A stretch of DNA of 48,760 bases from Batkoa obscura (lineage: Eukaryota > Entomophthoromycota > Entomophthoromycetes > Entomophthorales > Batkoaceae): contig JASVEC010000116.1 in NCBI GenBank assembly GCA_030770535.1, positions 1-48,760 on the forward strand. The letters run 5' to 3'. Below the pieces are notes generated by a model that saw only the letters and a list, made by a program, of their open reading frames with translations, had not been told where the DNA came from and did no database searches. Position numbers and translations under genes: made by a program. Positions 32,415 to 44,535 of this stretch are shown here, in pieces. Each line of letters opens with the position of its first letter. Position 1 is the stretch's first letter.

Positions 32415-33656
32415 TTATTCTGTTTTTGCCTGATTCTCCAACTTCTCTTGATTCTGTTTCTTTCTCAACAAATACCTAGCTTTTGCATCCAACACAGCCC
32501 CATCATCATTCTTTCTTTTAAGTGTATCTTTCAATTTATCAAATTTCTCATCCCCTTTCTTTACTTCCAGCATCTTGCTCTCTTCCAGTTGAGTCGTTAA
32601 CAATTTCTTCATTCTATTAGCTTGTGCTTTTTTAGCTAATAATCTTTTTTCTTCTTCTGCTTTCTTTTTTCTCATTATAAATTCATCATAATAAGAAATA
32701 GAATCATCTCTTTTGACATCTTTTCTGACTATATTTAAACCAGCGGATAATAATTGTCTTTTATCAATGACTTCATTATTGGCATTAATTTCTATTTTTT
32801 TGCCTTCTTTTAAGGCTTTGGCCAATAAATCTTCTTTTGTTGATTGATTTGTTGTTGTTGAATTTGCTTCTTTTTTAATCTCTTTAGTAATAATTCCGGC
32901 TTCTATTTGTCGACTTTTGGCAGATAATAAATTCTCATAAAATTGAAACATATTACCATCTTTACTTTGATCATCTAGATTCATAATTGAATTAATTGAA
33001 CAACACTTATATAAATAATTAAAATTAGAATTTCACCTTCAATATTATCTTCTTTCTCCAACCTCTTGAGCTCTTCTTGCTGTTGCTTATAACTAATTAT
33101 TCGATTAATATGTATACAGTCAAAAGAATATGATAAACTTACGCAGTTGTAACAAACTCTTCTTTTCCTTTATAAAGTTCACTTTCCCTTTCCTTTTCTT
33201 TTTCAACTAATCGACCTTCCGCTCTTAGTCTATCTCTCTTCCTTAATTCTGCGGTTTTTAATAAACCTTGGATATATTTTGGCTAATTAAAATCAATCAA
33301 TCAATCCATTCCTTTTTAAAAGCTAAACTAAATATAAAAAACCTTACTTTATTATCGTCTGTTCCCTTCATCAAATCTAAATATTTTTTTTCATTATCTT
33401 TCATTTGATCATAAACCTCGTCATATTCATATGCTGTTGGATCTACATCCAATGCTTCTTTGACCTGTTCAACTAATTTTTTTGAATTTCCCACTTTCAC
33501 TTGAGCTCGTTTGATCTCTTGATTCGCTTTTTGCTTTTCTTCTAAAGGAGTTGTCTCTTCTTCTTCTTCATGTAATAAATTTTTAACTGGTTTGGGTAAG
33601 GCTGGTTTATTTTTGATATTGAGACCAAATTTTAATTTGGAATTACTAAATGGCAT
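32415..33656 (-). CDS. NSRP1: Nuclear speckle splicing regulatory protein 1 homologue
   Basis: Four exons join in phase: 33656-33348, 33282-33143, 33092-33037 and 32974-32415, giving 354 residues. Introns are 65, 50 and 62 nt; the third has a GTGAAA donor. The conserved NSRP1/CCDC55 (DUF2040) core is clear: DPTAYEYDEVYDQMK in exon 1, PKYIQGLLKTAELRKRDRL and KGKEEFVTTA in exon 2, YKQQQEELKRLE in exon 3, and DGNMFQFYENLLSAKS (the FYxxLL end of the core) in exon 4. The N-terminus has the usual KLKFGLNIK-type opening. The rest is highly charged and coiled-coil forming. In animals this family acts in alternative splicing in nuclear speckles; a splicing role here is inferred by homology. The C-terminal Lys/Glu-rich region lacks RS repeats. 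Confidence 0.88.
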
Positions 33657-34129
33657 GCTGAGTATTAAAGAAATAATTATTGCGTTAGACTGAAATTAAG
33701 GTTTTTGGATTTGCAAAAGCTGATGTTTGAAGCTGAATAAGTTATGATTAATTGAGTGCAAAAATTGAATATGATGGTTGAGATAATGTATATGATGAAT
33801 ATGTTGGTTTCCAAAAGAATTGTTGTTTATATTGATATAATTCTTCAATTATTTAAAATGAAGAGTATTTTTTATAGGATTTCCAGGGTTACTGCTTTTA
33901 TATTTTTATAGTTCAATTAAGTTATTTCATTATAGTATAGTAGTTAATAGTTTAGTTTAGTTTAGTTTGGATGTTAAAGTAAGATACTAACGCGAAGTGA
34001 ATAGTCATAATTAGGATTATTAAATACTATTTTAATAGATAATATCGTTTTCACATTATCTAAAATTATTGTCATGGTTTTGTTCAATTATTTTATTAAT
34101 AATGGGATTTATTGTATCCTCTAATAAAT
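33657..34129. other. Upstream region of the NSRP1 homologue
   Basis: About 470 bp, AT-rich, with a (TTTAG)n-like run near 33950-33966. It presumably contains the promoter; no specific site recognised. Confidence 0.4.
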
Positions 34130-34226
34130 GGGGATGTATTTTTATGTTTAAGAATCCTACTAACAAATTTTCCGCTCAAATAGCACTTAAAAGAGAAAAA
34201 GTAATGAAGCCAAAAAAAACAGTCCC
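34130..34226 (+). mobile_element. MITE copy 26
   Basis: 97 bp, GGGGATGT...CAGTCCC. Flanks are AAAT and AACC, so the duplication has decayed or a small change followed insertion. It lies between the promoter side of NSRP1 and the 3' end of MATE 1. Confidence 0.92.
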
Positions 34227-34583
34227 AACCATTAAAAGGTTAAGTTGTTTCATTTGAAATGGAATTATTTTAAAATCCAAATTCAGATTTGTGTACCTTT
34301 ATAGTTTTATGAAGTACCTTAAAGTTGATTAAACATTTACAAAATACAATAGAATTTTGTTTAAAAAGATTAGTATGTTATTGTATTATATACCAAATTC
34401 TATAGCTAATAACAGGCCTGAGTCTATTTGATGATACTTAGCACTATAAAAGTATCGTTATTTTCATAAACTAAATAAATAATAAATAAAAAGCTTAAGT
34501 ATATGTCAAATTTAATAAACCAAACTTTTATTTTTAATTCTAACGAATTCAATGATCATCAACTTTTAATAGCATCTAACAAT

Positions 34584-36240
34584 CTAAAAAGAAGTTTTCG
34601 ATTCTTTTAATCTATTTTTACAATTATTAACTTCTAACTCCCAATCGCATGTCAAGATAACATAGCCCAATGTCGAAGACGTAATTAACAAAGCTAAACA
34701 AGTACCAAACCAAAGTCCCAACACTCCAAAATTCCATTGGAAAGTCACATATAATCCCAAAGGTATAGCAATTATATAAAAGGCAATAACGTTCACAATA
34801 GCTCCAATAGCTTGTTTACCTTGGCCTCTTAAGATACCATTCGATACTGTAAAGACACTATCAAAAATTTGATACAAAGCAGCAACAGGAATAATGATTT
34901 GAACAATTTCAATTACCTTTTGATCATCCGTAAACAATTCACTCAATTTTTTTGAAAACAACAATAAGAACGTCGAATTAAAAAAAGGCATAATTAAAGC
35001 TAAAACCAAAGCACAACGACTGGTATGTTTGGATTTAATAGGCATTGATGCACCCAATAAATTGCCAATTCGATTACTAGCAGCAATTGACATGCCTACT
35101 GGTACTGACCATACGGTATTAGTAATAGACAATACAATAGATTGAGCAGCTAGCTCATTGGTGCCTAAATAAGAAGCTGCTAAAGACATAATTTCAAAGG
35201 CCCACCATTCACTACATAATTGTAAGATCCCAGGTACACCTAATTTAATATATGGCCCCCATCCGGTTAAAGCCTGTTTAGTGAATCCACCCCAACACTG
35301 AGAACCATTAATGTATTTTGAATATAAGATGCCAAAGGTTAAACATAGCCAATAGGTAATTGATGAAGCTATTGGTGCACCTTTAAAACCAAGGGAGGTA
35401 GAGTCATTCATAACTAAAAAATATACCAAAATTAAATTAATAGGTAATACAGCTATGGTAATATCAGTTTGAGCACGCATGATTTCTATAAATAAAAATT
35501 AATTGCTATTAAATAATATATATTATAAAATAACTTACTCTGTGCTTGAAAATATCTCTTTAAGCACTCAAATGCCATAAAAGCAGGTGCCCCAAATAAC
35601 AAATGTTTCATATAAACCCCACAAAGCTTTGATAATTCTGGATCTTGTCCAATAAGTAACATTAATTTTTCAGAATTTAACCAAACAAAACTGATGGGTA
35701 TAAACATTGTTAAACAGACTAGGATCCCTCTTTGTAAATGTAATCCTACTGCATGAGGGTTATTGCTACCAGTAAAAGCTTGGGAACAAAGAGTGTCTAA
35801 AGCAGTGGCCATACCAATGGATAAAGACCAACCGGTAATTGCTGCAAACATATTACTTAAAGCAGCAGCACCAAGTTGTTTAGTACCCTAAAGAAGAAAT
35901 ACTAATTAGTTTCAATAAACATTAGAAATGAATAGAAATTTACCAAATGCCCAATTGAAAAGATATTAGCTAATGGCATAGCATAAGACAAAAACATAGC
36001 TACAATAACAGGTAAACCAGTAGTAAATAAATAGTACATCTCGGATTTATAATCGTTCCATACGGGAGTAGTAACAAAATCTATTTCTTGTAGTTTATCG
36101 TTTTTTGTGTTAAATCGAGGGGACTCTACTTGAGCTAAATTGACTAAAGTATCTGAAGATGCATTATGGATTGTATGGTAGTTTTGTAGCTTTTGGTTGG
36201 TGTCAAAGAGTTTCGTTGATGGAATGCTTTCTTCAGGCAT
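34584..36240 (-). CDS. MATE family efflux transporter 1
   Basis: Three exons, 36240-35944, 35887-35539 and 35485-34584, join in phase into 515 residues. The start is the first ATG (MPEESIPSTK). MATE transporters expel organic cations and toxic compounds in exchange for H+ or Na+; this is expected in the plasma or vacuolar membrane with 12 membrane segments. Family hallmarks are visible: ALSNMFAAITGWSLSIGMAT, ALDTLCSQAFT, IGQDPELSKLCGVYMK, FQAQ, LGVPGILQLCSEWWAFEI, ASYLGTNELAAQSI, SVPVGMSIAASNRIGNLLGA and NGILRGQGKQAIGAIVNV. Intron 1 (56 nt) falls after GHL, exactly as in MATE 2; intron 2 (53 nt) follows the QAQ codons and is absent from MATE 2. Both genes lie in the same direction 3.5 kb apart, so they probably come from an old tandem duplication. 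Confidence 0.95.
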
Positions 36241-37936
36241 TATTGAAATCAAGTAGGGAATTTAAATCAATTTGATTGGTATTTATAGTATTTTCATATT
36301 GTTATGGTTGATTTAGATTACCCGTAATTTAAGACTGTCAAATGTGTCATGGTACGGATAAAAATTGAGATATTTGAATTTTTTAAATTAGAGATTGTAT
36401 TCTTTGGATCCTGATGTTTTTTATTGAATTCAGCCAATGGAGATGATAGATTCGATATATTGCTAATTGTCAATGATTATTTAGTTAATTAAATAAGGTT
36501 TATTATGGAGATTATTAACTTTTAATCAGTTAAATGAATTTAAGTAGGCTAATTTTCAATTGTTCCTGATAGCTTAAAGAAGATGTTAGAAAATCATAAA
36601 CTATCTCAACTTTATTTTTCATTCATTTTTCCAAAGCTTTACAATGCAACTGATCTGAGTATCTATATTGTTGAGGGTGTAAAAAACGAAATGGGAGTAG
36701 AAAACGGAAGGTTAACATGTAGGGAGTAGTAGAAATAGATTCATTAAATTACAAGAAGCCATCTATTTACTTTTTTTAAGTTTTGATAGTAAAGTTTACA
36801 ATTTTGATTTATTATTTTATTCTTGAATTTTCTTGATAACCAAATAAACCACAAAATGGTGAAATACTTTAATTATACTTTATTTTTTAACTTTTGATTA
36901 TTATTATTGTGTAAAAAAACTAAATACTATCACTAATACAATCATATCAGCCTCAGGTTCAAAACGATTTACACTATAACAAACTCACTTCGGTTTTATT
37001 TAATAGACTACCTTAGACTTCTAACTCAATATTTCGACTCTTCAATCAACTTCCGATTTCTAATATATTAAAGAAATACCTACAAAAACTCCATGTTTAA
37101 TTCTTACCAAAACTAGTAAATTAACAAAAAATAATAAATGAAAACTTAATAAAATAGTAAAGACCCTTATGAAAAAGAGAAACTTGGTGTAAACTAACTA
37201 AATTAAATAGATGAAATAAAATGGTAAAGTATAGTCAATTAGTTATTTTTATAATTATTTTATTCTATATTTATTCAAATTAAAAGGGTTCTTGCTGCAC
37301 CTTTAAAATTAAATTAACATTTAAACCCTTGGAAAAATAAAAGTAAAAAAAATAGATTATCTAAATCAGTTGGATAAATGAAGTTAGTAAACTAATCATA
37401 GTTATTATATTACTTATGATAATCACCATTCTGAGTGTATAGTTTTAAAAACACAATCCGGCTTTTAGTTATGTAAAATATGAATTATAATCGATAGCTA
37501 TATCCTATCCGTCCACCACCATTATATACCACCTTATTTTTTTTAAGAGTATGTTTAATTAAGAGCTATCAAGAAGGAAGATACTTGAACAGAATTGGCA
37601 ATTCAATAGCTCCTTTTTGATAGGTTTTAATTTATATTTAAAAAATTTAAAACATTGGTATAAGGCTAAATGATTTTATTATTGAAAAAATGAGTGCAAT
37701 AAAAGATACTAATGTCATTAAAAATATTTTAAACTTTTTAATTTGCTTCATCTTTCATTTTAAAAATTATAATAACTAAATTTATTAACAGTTTTAACAT
37801 CTAATAAAAATAATCTCATGTTAAAAGGTTTGATAATATTTAATAAATACTAATTTGAAACAATGAAAAAAAGTTATGATAGATAGTAGGTGTGTTATAG
37901 CAAATTGAGATCTAAAAATAGAGACGCTTAAGTAAG
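36241..37936. other. Intergenic region upstream of MATE 1
   Basis: About 1.7 kb of AT-rich DNA without MITEs, genes or clear repeats. The left end presumably holds the MATE 1 promoter. Confidence 0.5.
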
Positions 37937-38009
37937 TGGAGAACCCGGGCATCGATCCCGGTGCCTCTCGCATGCTAAGCGAGCGCTCTACCATCTGAGC
38001 TAGTTCCCC
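37937..38009 (-). tRNA. tRNA-Ala (anticodon AGC)
   Basis: 73 nt on the minus strand, no intron. The acceptor stem pairs GGGGAAC with GTTCTCC (one G-T) with discriminator A. The D arm is GCTC/GAGC, the anticodon stem CTCGC/GCGAG encloses TTAGCAT (anticodon AGC), and the T arm CCGGG/CCCGG has loop ATCGATG. The A-box (TAGCTCAGATGG) and B-box (GGGATCGATGCCC) are intact, and a T5 run about 20 nt downstream can stop RNA polymerase III. It is a GC-rich island in very AT-rich DNA. Confidence 0.97.
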
Positions 38010-39784
38010 AATTTATAATCTAGATAATAAAAAAAAATAATTAAACTATCACCTGCCGAAATTAGAATTAGATCAAGAATGAAAAATGACTAAACAGCCT
38101 TTTTAGATAGTAAGGCAAAGCTTTAAACTAAACCAGATTAATAATAATCAATTTGCTGGTATTATTATTCTTTTATAATTGAAGTTAGGAAGGTTCTTAT
38201 TAAAAGTTTAAAGGATGATGTGTCAATAGTTAATTGATGGTGATACTTTGAATGGTGATACTTTGAATGGTGATAAAGATTATACTATCACTTTATCTTA
38301 AGTTGATTAAAAAACCTTGAATTTTGAAGTAATAGACTGTTATTATTATAAGGATAAGGATAAGGATATGGGTATTACAATTTTAAAGAATTATATGCTA
38401 AGTAGTGCTTAAATCAATGATCTATGTGGTATTAGATTATTATTAAAGGATCTAGTTTGCTAAATATTAGAGTAAATTTTTATTTAAAAATAGGCGTTTA
38501 AAACAAATGGCTGTCACTTTGAATTAGTAACAGTAAAAGAAGAAAATGGTGACTTAAAGAATAGGGAAAACTAAGTTGAAAGGGACGATAGTGTAAATGC
38601 GCTAAAGGAGCCAACTTTCAAGTGAATTTGTTTTTTTGATTTAAACTCGTTAACCTCCAAGTTAGTTTTCATATTTCAAACTGGGTCTTTATTTATATTC
38701 ATAGTAGACTTAATCCTAATTAAAGCAATCTTTTATAATTTGAACAGATGTTTTATTAATAAAAATGACAAAAACTATGAGTGTCAAGAATAACATGATA
38801 ATTAAAAGTAAGTTAAACTTTTATATATGAATCCATGCTTTATCGCATTTTTATTTACTATAAAAATAATCATGTCATTTTTTATTATTTTAAGTTTTCA
38901 TGGATGGTTGAAGTTATTATATATATTGAATGGATAAAAAGTGGTTTATTTGAATGATCAAAATAGCTTTAGATATATTATTAGTATATTATCAATGGAT
39001 TATTAATACATATCGGTAATGAGATAATAGTGTTAGGTTCATTATAATTTACTACTAAAGTACAACTTTTATTTTGATTATTTAAATTTTATCTAACAAA
39101 AACTGATATTATAAAAAAATAATTCAGGAATAGTGAATCTTTATTGAAGGGTTTTAGGCATTTATTTCGAGTTTATTTAGTTTACGCTTATTCTATTTTA
39201 TTATTTTGATATTGTCTTTTTGTTTATTAAATTAAATAAAACTAAACTTAATGTGAGCGTTTCTTTTGAAATTTTTTTTATAAATTTAATTTTCTGCCAT
39301 ATAAAAAGTGGATAAATAAACAAACAAAACTAAAATAAGACATCAGATGTATTTTAGAATATAAATATTTGATAAAATAATATTGAAAGTATAATAAGGT
39401 AGTCAAAAGTTAATATATTGATCTATACTTTGATTTATTAGCTATTTATATGTTATTATCAGGTATAAAGAATACAATGCATTGTCATTTTTTAAAAACT
39501 AATTGATCCTTAATCAAGTATATGAATAGAGTAATAGTTAAATGAATTTGAAAAGTAAAATAATTTAATTTAATATTGATAAAGTAATATTCTAGTAAAA
39601 ATGCATACCTTTTGTTTAATAATATATTAATAAACTAGTGCTAAAAAACCATTCCTTCAAACTAAATTCATCAACCTAACCTTTATTTATTCACTAAAAA
39701 GAGTTATTATTATTATTTGCACACTTCTTTGAACCTTAAAATACAAAACCAAACATATAATATAAAATAAAATCGTTCTATTAT
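38010..39784. other. Intergenic region with small tandem repeats
   Basis: About 1.8 kb, AT-rich and gene-free. It holds a 15-bp direct repeat (TGGTGATACTTTGAA, about two and a half copies, 38238-38275) and an AAGGAT run near 38350-38370. No RNA gene seen. Confidence 0.5.
38238..38275. repeat. Tandem 15-bp repeat
   Basis: TGGTGATACTTTGAA is repeated head to tail and a third copy begins (TGGTGATA). Minisatellite-like; no function suggested. Confidence 0.8.
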
Positions 39785-41628
39785 TTAAACAATTTCTGGT
39801 CCATTCATTCTGTCCATTTCCTCTTGCCTTAATCTTTCTTGACAATTAAAAACCTCCTCTTCCCAATTAGTATATAAAATAGCAGATACTAAAGTTAAAG
39901 CACATAGAAATAAAGCAATAGCTAATCCCCACCATAAACCATAAACACCCCAACCTAAACCAAAAGCTAAATAAAATCCAATGGGTAATGATAAACCATA
40001 ATAAGCAATAACATTAACAATTGCACCCAGTTTCTGTCTTCCTTGCCCTCTTAATAAGCCACCAGATACACCACTCAATCCATCAAACACTTGAAATAAA
40101 GCAGCAATTGGAAGTATAGATTTAGCTAATAAAGCTACTGATTCATCGTCCGTAAACAAATAACCCCAGAAATCCCTGAAAACAACTAAGATAGTAGAAT
40201 TGATCATGGAAAATAGTAATGCTAATAATAAAGCTGCTAACCCACATAGTTTAGCTCGATTGCTAGTTGCATCTCCGAGAAGGTTGCCCATTCGATTAGA
40301 AGCTGCTATACTCAATCCCAAAGGTACCATGTAAAATAAATTACATGTAGTTAATGAGACTGCATGTGCTGCAAGGGGTGCTTTTCCTAAATATGAAGCT
40401 GCCAACCCCATGACCTCAAATGCCCACCATTCAGCACATACCATAATAATTCCAGGAATTCCTAATTTCAAAAATTCATACCAACCATCTAAGCTTTCTT
40501 TTGTCCATCCACCCCATGCTTGATAGCCTTTAAATAATCTTATATAGATAATAGCAAAGATCATCATACACCAATTAGTTAATGCAACAGTTAAGGGTGC
40601 ACCATCAAAACCTAATCTAGTTGGTTCATAAAACACTAATAAAAAATTTAATACTACATTGATTGGAATAACGGAGAAGAGAATATAAGTAGCAGCTGTC
40701 ATGATATCTTGAGCTTGTAAAAATTTCTTTAAGCATTCAAAAACAATATATGGGGGTGCTCCTAATAATAAGATCTTTAAATATCGACCGCAATAATAAG
40801 CTAACTCTGGATCTTGCTTTAATAATAATAATATGTTCTCTGCATATAGCCACAAGAAGGATACGGGAATGAGGAGAGTTAATGAGATCAAGATCCCTCT
40901 TTGTAAATAGATACCTACTATATGTAAATTTCTTGCCCCTGTAAAAGCTTGAGAACATAGTGTATCTAAAGCTGTAGCCATACCCATTGCTACAGACCAA
41001 CCAGTAACAGAAGCAAACATATTACTTAATGCGGAGGCAGCTAATTCTGTAGGACCCTTTTGGATAAAAAACATATAAAAAACAACATATGGTAATAATA
41101 ATAAAAGCTTACCAAATGACCTAATGAATAAACTGAAGCTAATGGAATGATATTTTGTAAAACATAACTGATAACAATTGGTATAGCTAATTTGGATAAT
41201 AAATAAGACTCATTAACTACCCTTTTAAAAGTTATATCCGAAGGTTCAATATCCATGAATGGTGCGCTTTCTGCAACATCAATAATATTATTGACTCCAA
41301 GTCCAATCTCGGAGCTTGTGTACCCTGAGTAGGATGGAATTACGGTTGGATTTTGACCTAAATGTTGGTTGATACTGTCATAGATGGTAGGCTTTAATAT
41401 ATCGGATGAGACGCTATGTTGACTTCCTCTACGTCCACTTAATACTCCACTGGAACGATTAGAACGGTAAGACCCAGACTCTAAATAGCTACTTAAACGT
41501 GGTTTGCTGCTGTTGGGAGTGGCACCGTAGCTTATATTTGTTGATGGTGTAGGATCATAAGGTGGCGGGTTTAATAAAGCATCGGATTCATTCCCATTAT
41601 CATCTACTGGATTATTACTGGAAGGCAT
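39785..41628 (-). CDS. MATE family efflux transporter 2
   Basis: Two exons, 41628-41113 and 41056-39785, join in phase into 595 residues. The cytosolic N-terminus is longer than in MATE 1 (about 130 residues, Ser/Asn/Pro rich, with SSGVLSGRRGSQHS) and probably carries phosphorylation sites. The transporter core starts near SYLLSKLAIPIVISYVLQN and shows ALSNMFASVTGWSVAMGMAT, LDTLCSQAFTGARN, KQDPELAYYCGRYLK, FLQAQDIM, LGIPGIIMVCAEWWAFEV, MVPLGLSIAASNRMGNLLGD, SGGLLRGQGRQKLGAIVNVI and a short tail. The single 56-nt intron is at the same codon as intron 1 of MATE 1. It is a proton-or-sodium-coupled drug/toxin efflux pump by family; the substrate is unknown. Confidence 0.96.
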
Positions 41629-42070
41629 CGTTTATCTAAATTGAAATTAAAATATAAAAATATAAGAAAGTTAGGTTTTTAAATGCAAAAGTTTGGGGTA
41701 TTTTATTTCAAATAAAATTTGCTAGCTTACGTGATTTTTTGTGTTTAACTGAAAATTCAATTTTGAATAAATTATTATTGAGTTTTTATAAGTGCTGTAT
41801 TTTTTCAATTAGAATATTAGAATTCACTATTTTTTTATTGTAATTTTAGGATTCGGTATTTTTTGTTTAATAAATAAACCCCTTATTATTGGTATTATTT
41901 GTATTCATTTTATATGATAGATATAATTTATTCATATAATGATAGTAAAAAAAGTAGTCAACAATTTTCCTGCCCAAAAAATTCCAAAAATTTTCAACTT
42001 TTTTATTTCATTAAAACCAAAACATAAATTATAGTAAACTAAAACTACAAAAACCGCAAAACTTGAAACT
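41629..42070. other. Spacer between MATE 2 and the kelch gene
   Basis: About 440 bp AT-rich DNA containing the MATE 2 promoter and the kelch gene 3' flank. No distinct site recognised. Confidence 0.45.
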
Positions 42071-43735
42071 CTACTTCTCCTGTCCCATTACCTTCGTCTC
42101 ATCCAATTCATCCATTAAACCAATTTCTTCATATCTTTCCATTATAATTTCACTATACCTTTTTAACCTAAAAATATTCACTTCATCTAATGACCATCTT
42201 CTATTAACTAATGTGTCTTCCCTTTCCTCTTCCCTTTGCCAACTCTCTCTTTTAAATCCCGAGGTATTGAAATTAAGTAATGTATGATTTAAATAAGTAG
42301 AGTAAGCATATTGAGAGTCTAAATCCCATAAGTTGGACTGGGAATGATTGAATTGTAGATTAGGAAATGAAGAATTGGAATCAGGTGGTAATTGAAGGAA
42401 ACTTATTTGATCTAACTTGGGGGAAGTAATTCGATTTTTTTTATAATAATTGAAGATGAGAAGAAGCAAACCGGAGAGTAATATACCACCTATAATTCCC
42501 ATTACTATAGCTAAGACCAGTTTATCTGTGGGAGATAACAATTCTTTTGTATTATCATTATTGTTATTTGATTGAGTAACGCCAGTTCTCATATGAGAAG
42601 ATTTTGTTGGTAATGTACTATTAATAGTGATACTATGTTGCCAATTATCTGTATTAATAACATAAAAATCTTTTATATAACGCTGATTACTATCTTTTTG
42701 ACCGAAGAATAAAAAATAATTATTTTGTATTAATAAAGCGGAATGAAAAGCTAATTTTAAATTAGATAAAGTATTATCATAATTAAGGAGTGGACGGGAT
42801 TCCATTTGCCAGGAGGTTAAATTGAGTAAATATAAATCTGAGGTTAATTGTAAAGTATTGTTACAATTGCTTAATCCACCATAAATAATGAGTTGTTTTT
42901 TATTTTTAAAATAAGTAGTTGTATGGCCAATTCTAGCTTCCGTAGGGGCGTTATTAATAATAATTTTTTTCCAAGTCAATAATTGAATATCAAATAAATA
43001 AATTAAATTAAAGGGCTTATTTAATTCATCTGTTATATTATTATACAATATTCTTCCATCTTCATTTAATAAATTAATAGAGCCTCCTAGTATAACCATA
43101 TATCGATCTTCTATTAGTGTAGCTGTATGATAAGCAGATGGGGGTATTTTTGCTTCATCTGTTGTATAAGTCAAATCTATCCATTGATTGCTAGTAAAAT
43201 TAAAGTGATAAAATTGTCTTGTTAATAATAATTGAGAATAATTGGGATGTTTAATATAACCACCAAATAAATATAGTTGATTGTCTTTGGTTATTATTAT
43301 ACTGCTACCACTTCGTTGTATTGGGCTATTATTATTGATTTCTGGACTGGCAAGTAAGGTTGAATTGTCTGGATTTAATATATAAAAGCTGGAAATTGTT
43401 GTGTTGACTGGAAGCAAATGTTGTAACTTGGGTTGTTGGTATATGTAGATAGTATACTGATCTTGTTGACAAACGGTGAACAATTTAGTGTATGTTGATG
43501 ATGATAAGGGTAAATTGTTAATTTTAGTTAATGTTTTGTTTGCTAATAAATGAGGTTGAGTTAAATTATAATTATAGACAGATTGACCATTGTTAGTGTT
43601 AATGTTGTTGGTAGATGAATTGGCTGCTATTATTATTATATTTTGATTGTATAGTATTGAAGAGGATTCTATTATCGATTGGCAAATTATTACAAAGGAT
43701 AACAATAGTATCAATACTAAATAAATAAATGTCAT
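42071..43735 (-). CDS. Kelch-repeat single-pass membrane protein
   Basis: Intronless, 554 residues. An N-terminal hydrophobic signal (MTFIYLVLILLLSFVIICQ) is followed by an Asn/Ser-rich ectodomain with about five kelch blades, each with hydrophobic strands and a Gly-Gly pair: LYLFGGYIKHP, AYHTATLIEDRYMVILGGS, ARIGHTTTYFKNKKQLIIYGG and AFHSALLIQNNYFLFFGQ. A membrane segment (LVLAIVMGIIGGILLSGLLL, about 406-430) is followed by basic YYKKNR and a cytosolic tail of about 119 residues with RRWSLDE and a Glu-rich end. Many N-glycosylation sequons lie in the ectodomain. Secreted or membrane kelch proteins of this layout are common in Mucoromycota; a cell-surface or polarity role is a guess. An (AAAT)n run lies just upstream of the start. 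Confidence 0.9.
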   Translation of the reverse strand: MTFIYLVLILLLSFVIICQSIIESSSILYNQNIIIIAANSSTNNINTNNGQSVYNYNLTQPHLLANKTLTKINNLPLSSSTYTKLFTVCQQDQYTIYIYQQPKLQHLLPVNTTISSFYILNPDNSTLLASPEINNNSPIQRSGSSIIITKDNQLYLFGGYIKHPNYSQLLLTRQFYHFNFTSNQWIDLTYTTDEAKIPPSAYHTATLIEDRYMVILGGSINLLNEDGRILYNNITDELNKPFNLIYLFDIQLLTWKKIIINNAPTEARIGHTTTYFKNKKQLIIYGGLSNCNNTLQLTSDLYLLNLTSWQMESRPLLNYDNTLSNLKLAFHSALLIQNNYFLFFGQKDSNQRYIKDFYVINTDNWQHSITINSTLPTKSSHMRTGVTQSNNNNDNTKELLSPTDKLVLAIVMGIIGGILLSGLLLLIFNYYKKNRITSPKLDQISFLQLPPDSNSSFPNLQFNHSQSNLWDLDSQYAYSTYLNHTLLNFNTSGFKRESWQREEEREDTLVNRRWSLDEVNIFRLKRYSEIIMERYEEIGLMDELDETKVMGQEK

Positions 43736-44217
43736 GATAAATTATAATACGTAAATAAATAAATAAATAAAAGAGAATATTTCGTAATAATTGTTGATTT
43801 ATTATTTTTAAACTATAAGCCTCGATTTTTATGCTTAAAAACTTGGATTTTGGTATTAAAATATTAGACTTTTTATTGCATGAAATAAAAACATGAATGT
43901 ATTTTTAAAATTTTTGGCAGAGGTTAAAAATATTTTGACAAAAGGGTTATGTACTAATTGGCTAAAGTATTAGTTGGCAGATATGATTTTAGTACAAGCA
44001 GGATAAAAATTACTATAGTATCTAACAATTTCATTAATTATCATATCTATTTAATTTAATGTAAGGACCTTGATATTAATTAATAAGTATAATTTAAAAA
44101 TTAATTTAAAATTAAAAATCTTATAAAAAATATAGCTTTTATATATATATCAAAAATAGCTTTTAAATTTAGCTTGACTGCATTAAATTTGATAACGACT
44201 AGTAAAAGTTAGCATTT
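43736..44217. other. Upstream region of the kelch gene
   Basis: AT-rich DNA with an (AAAT)n run at about 43750-43770, and otherwise nothing recognisable before a cluster of three MITEs. Confidence 0.45.
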
Positions 44218-44313
44218 GGGGATGTATTTTTTGCTTAAGGATTTCATTAATAATTTTTCTACTCAAATAGTGCTTAGAAAATGAAAAAGTAATGAAACTA
44301 AAAAAAACATCTC
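44218..44313 (+). mobile_element. MITE copy 27
   Basis: 96 bp, GGGGATGT...CATCTC, flanked by ATTT on both sides (44214-44217 and 44314-44317). Confidence 0.93.
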
Positions 44314-44411
44314 ATTTTCTGAAATGATCACAAGTCAAGAAAAAAGTTAAAAATCGAATATGTTAAGTTCAAATATGCATTAACTTAATGTTTATTCAAA
44401 AATAATGATAT

Positions 44412-44494
44412 GGGGATGTATTTTTGTGTTTAAGAATTTTACCAGCAAATTTTCCACTCAAATAGCGCTTAAAAAACGGAGAAGTAATAAAATA
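44412..44494 (+). mobile_element. MITE copy 28, 3' end missing
   Basis: The left end is perfect (ATATGGGGATGT) and the copy follows the family through AAATAGCGCTTAAAAAACGG and GAAGTAATAAAAT. The right terminal repeat is gone. Confidence 0.9.
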
Positions 44495-44535
44495 ATCATA
44501 TTAGTATTTTCACTGCCAGTTTAACTTTATTGTTT

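Noticed and set aside
38350-38370. AAGGAT run as a telomere-like repeat
   Set aside because: Only about three units, internal, and not a known fungal telomere sequence.
40737-41000. Minus-strand frame of 87 codons
   Set aside because: An alternative frame over MATE 2 exon 2, whose main frame has clear family motifs.
42063-42287. Plus-strand frame of 74 codons
   Set aside because: Antisense to the kelch protein C-terminus.
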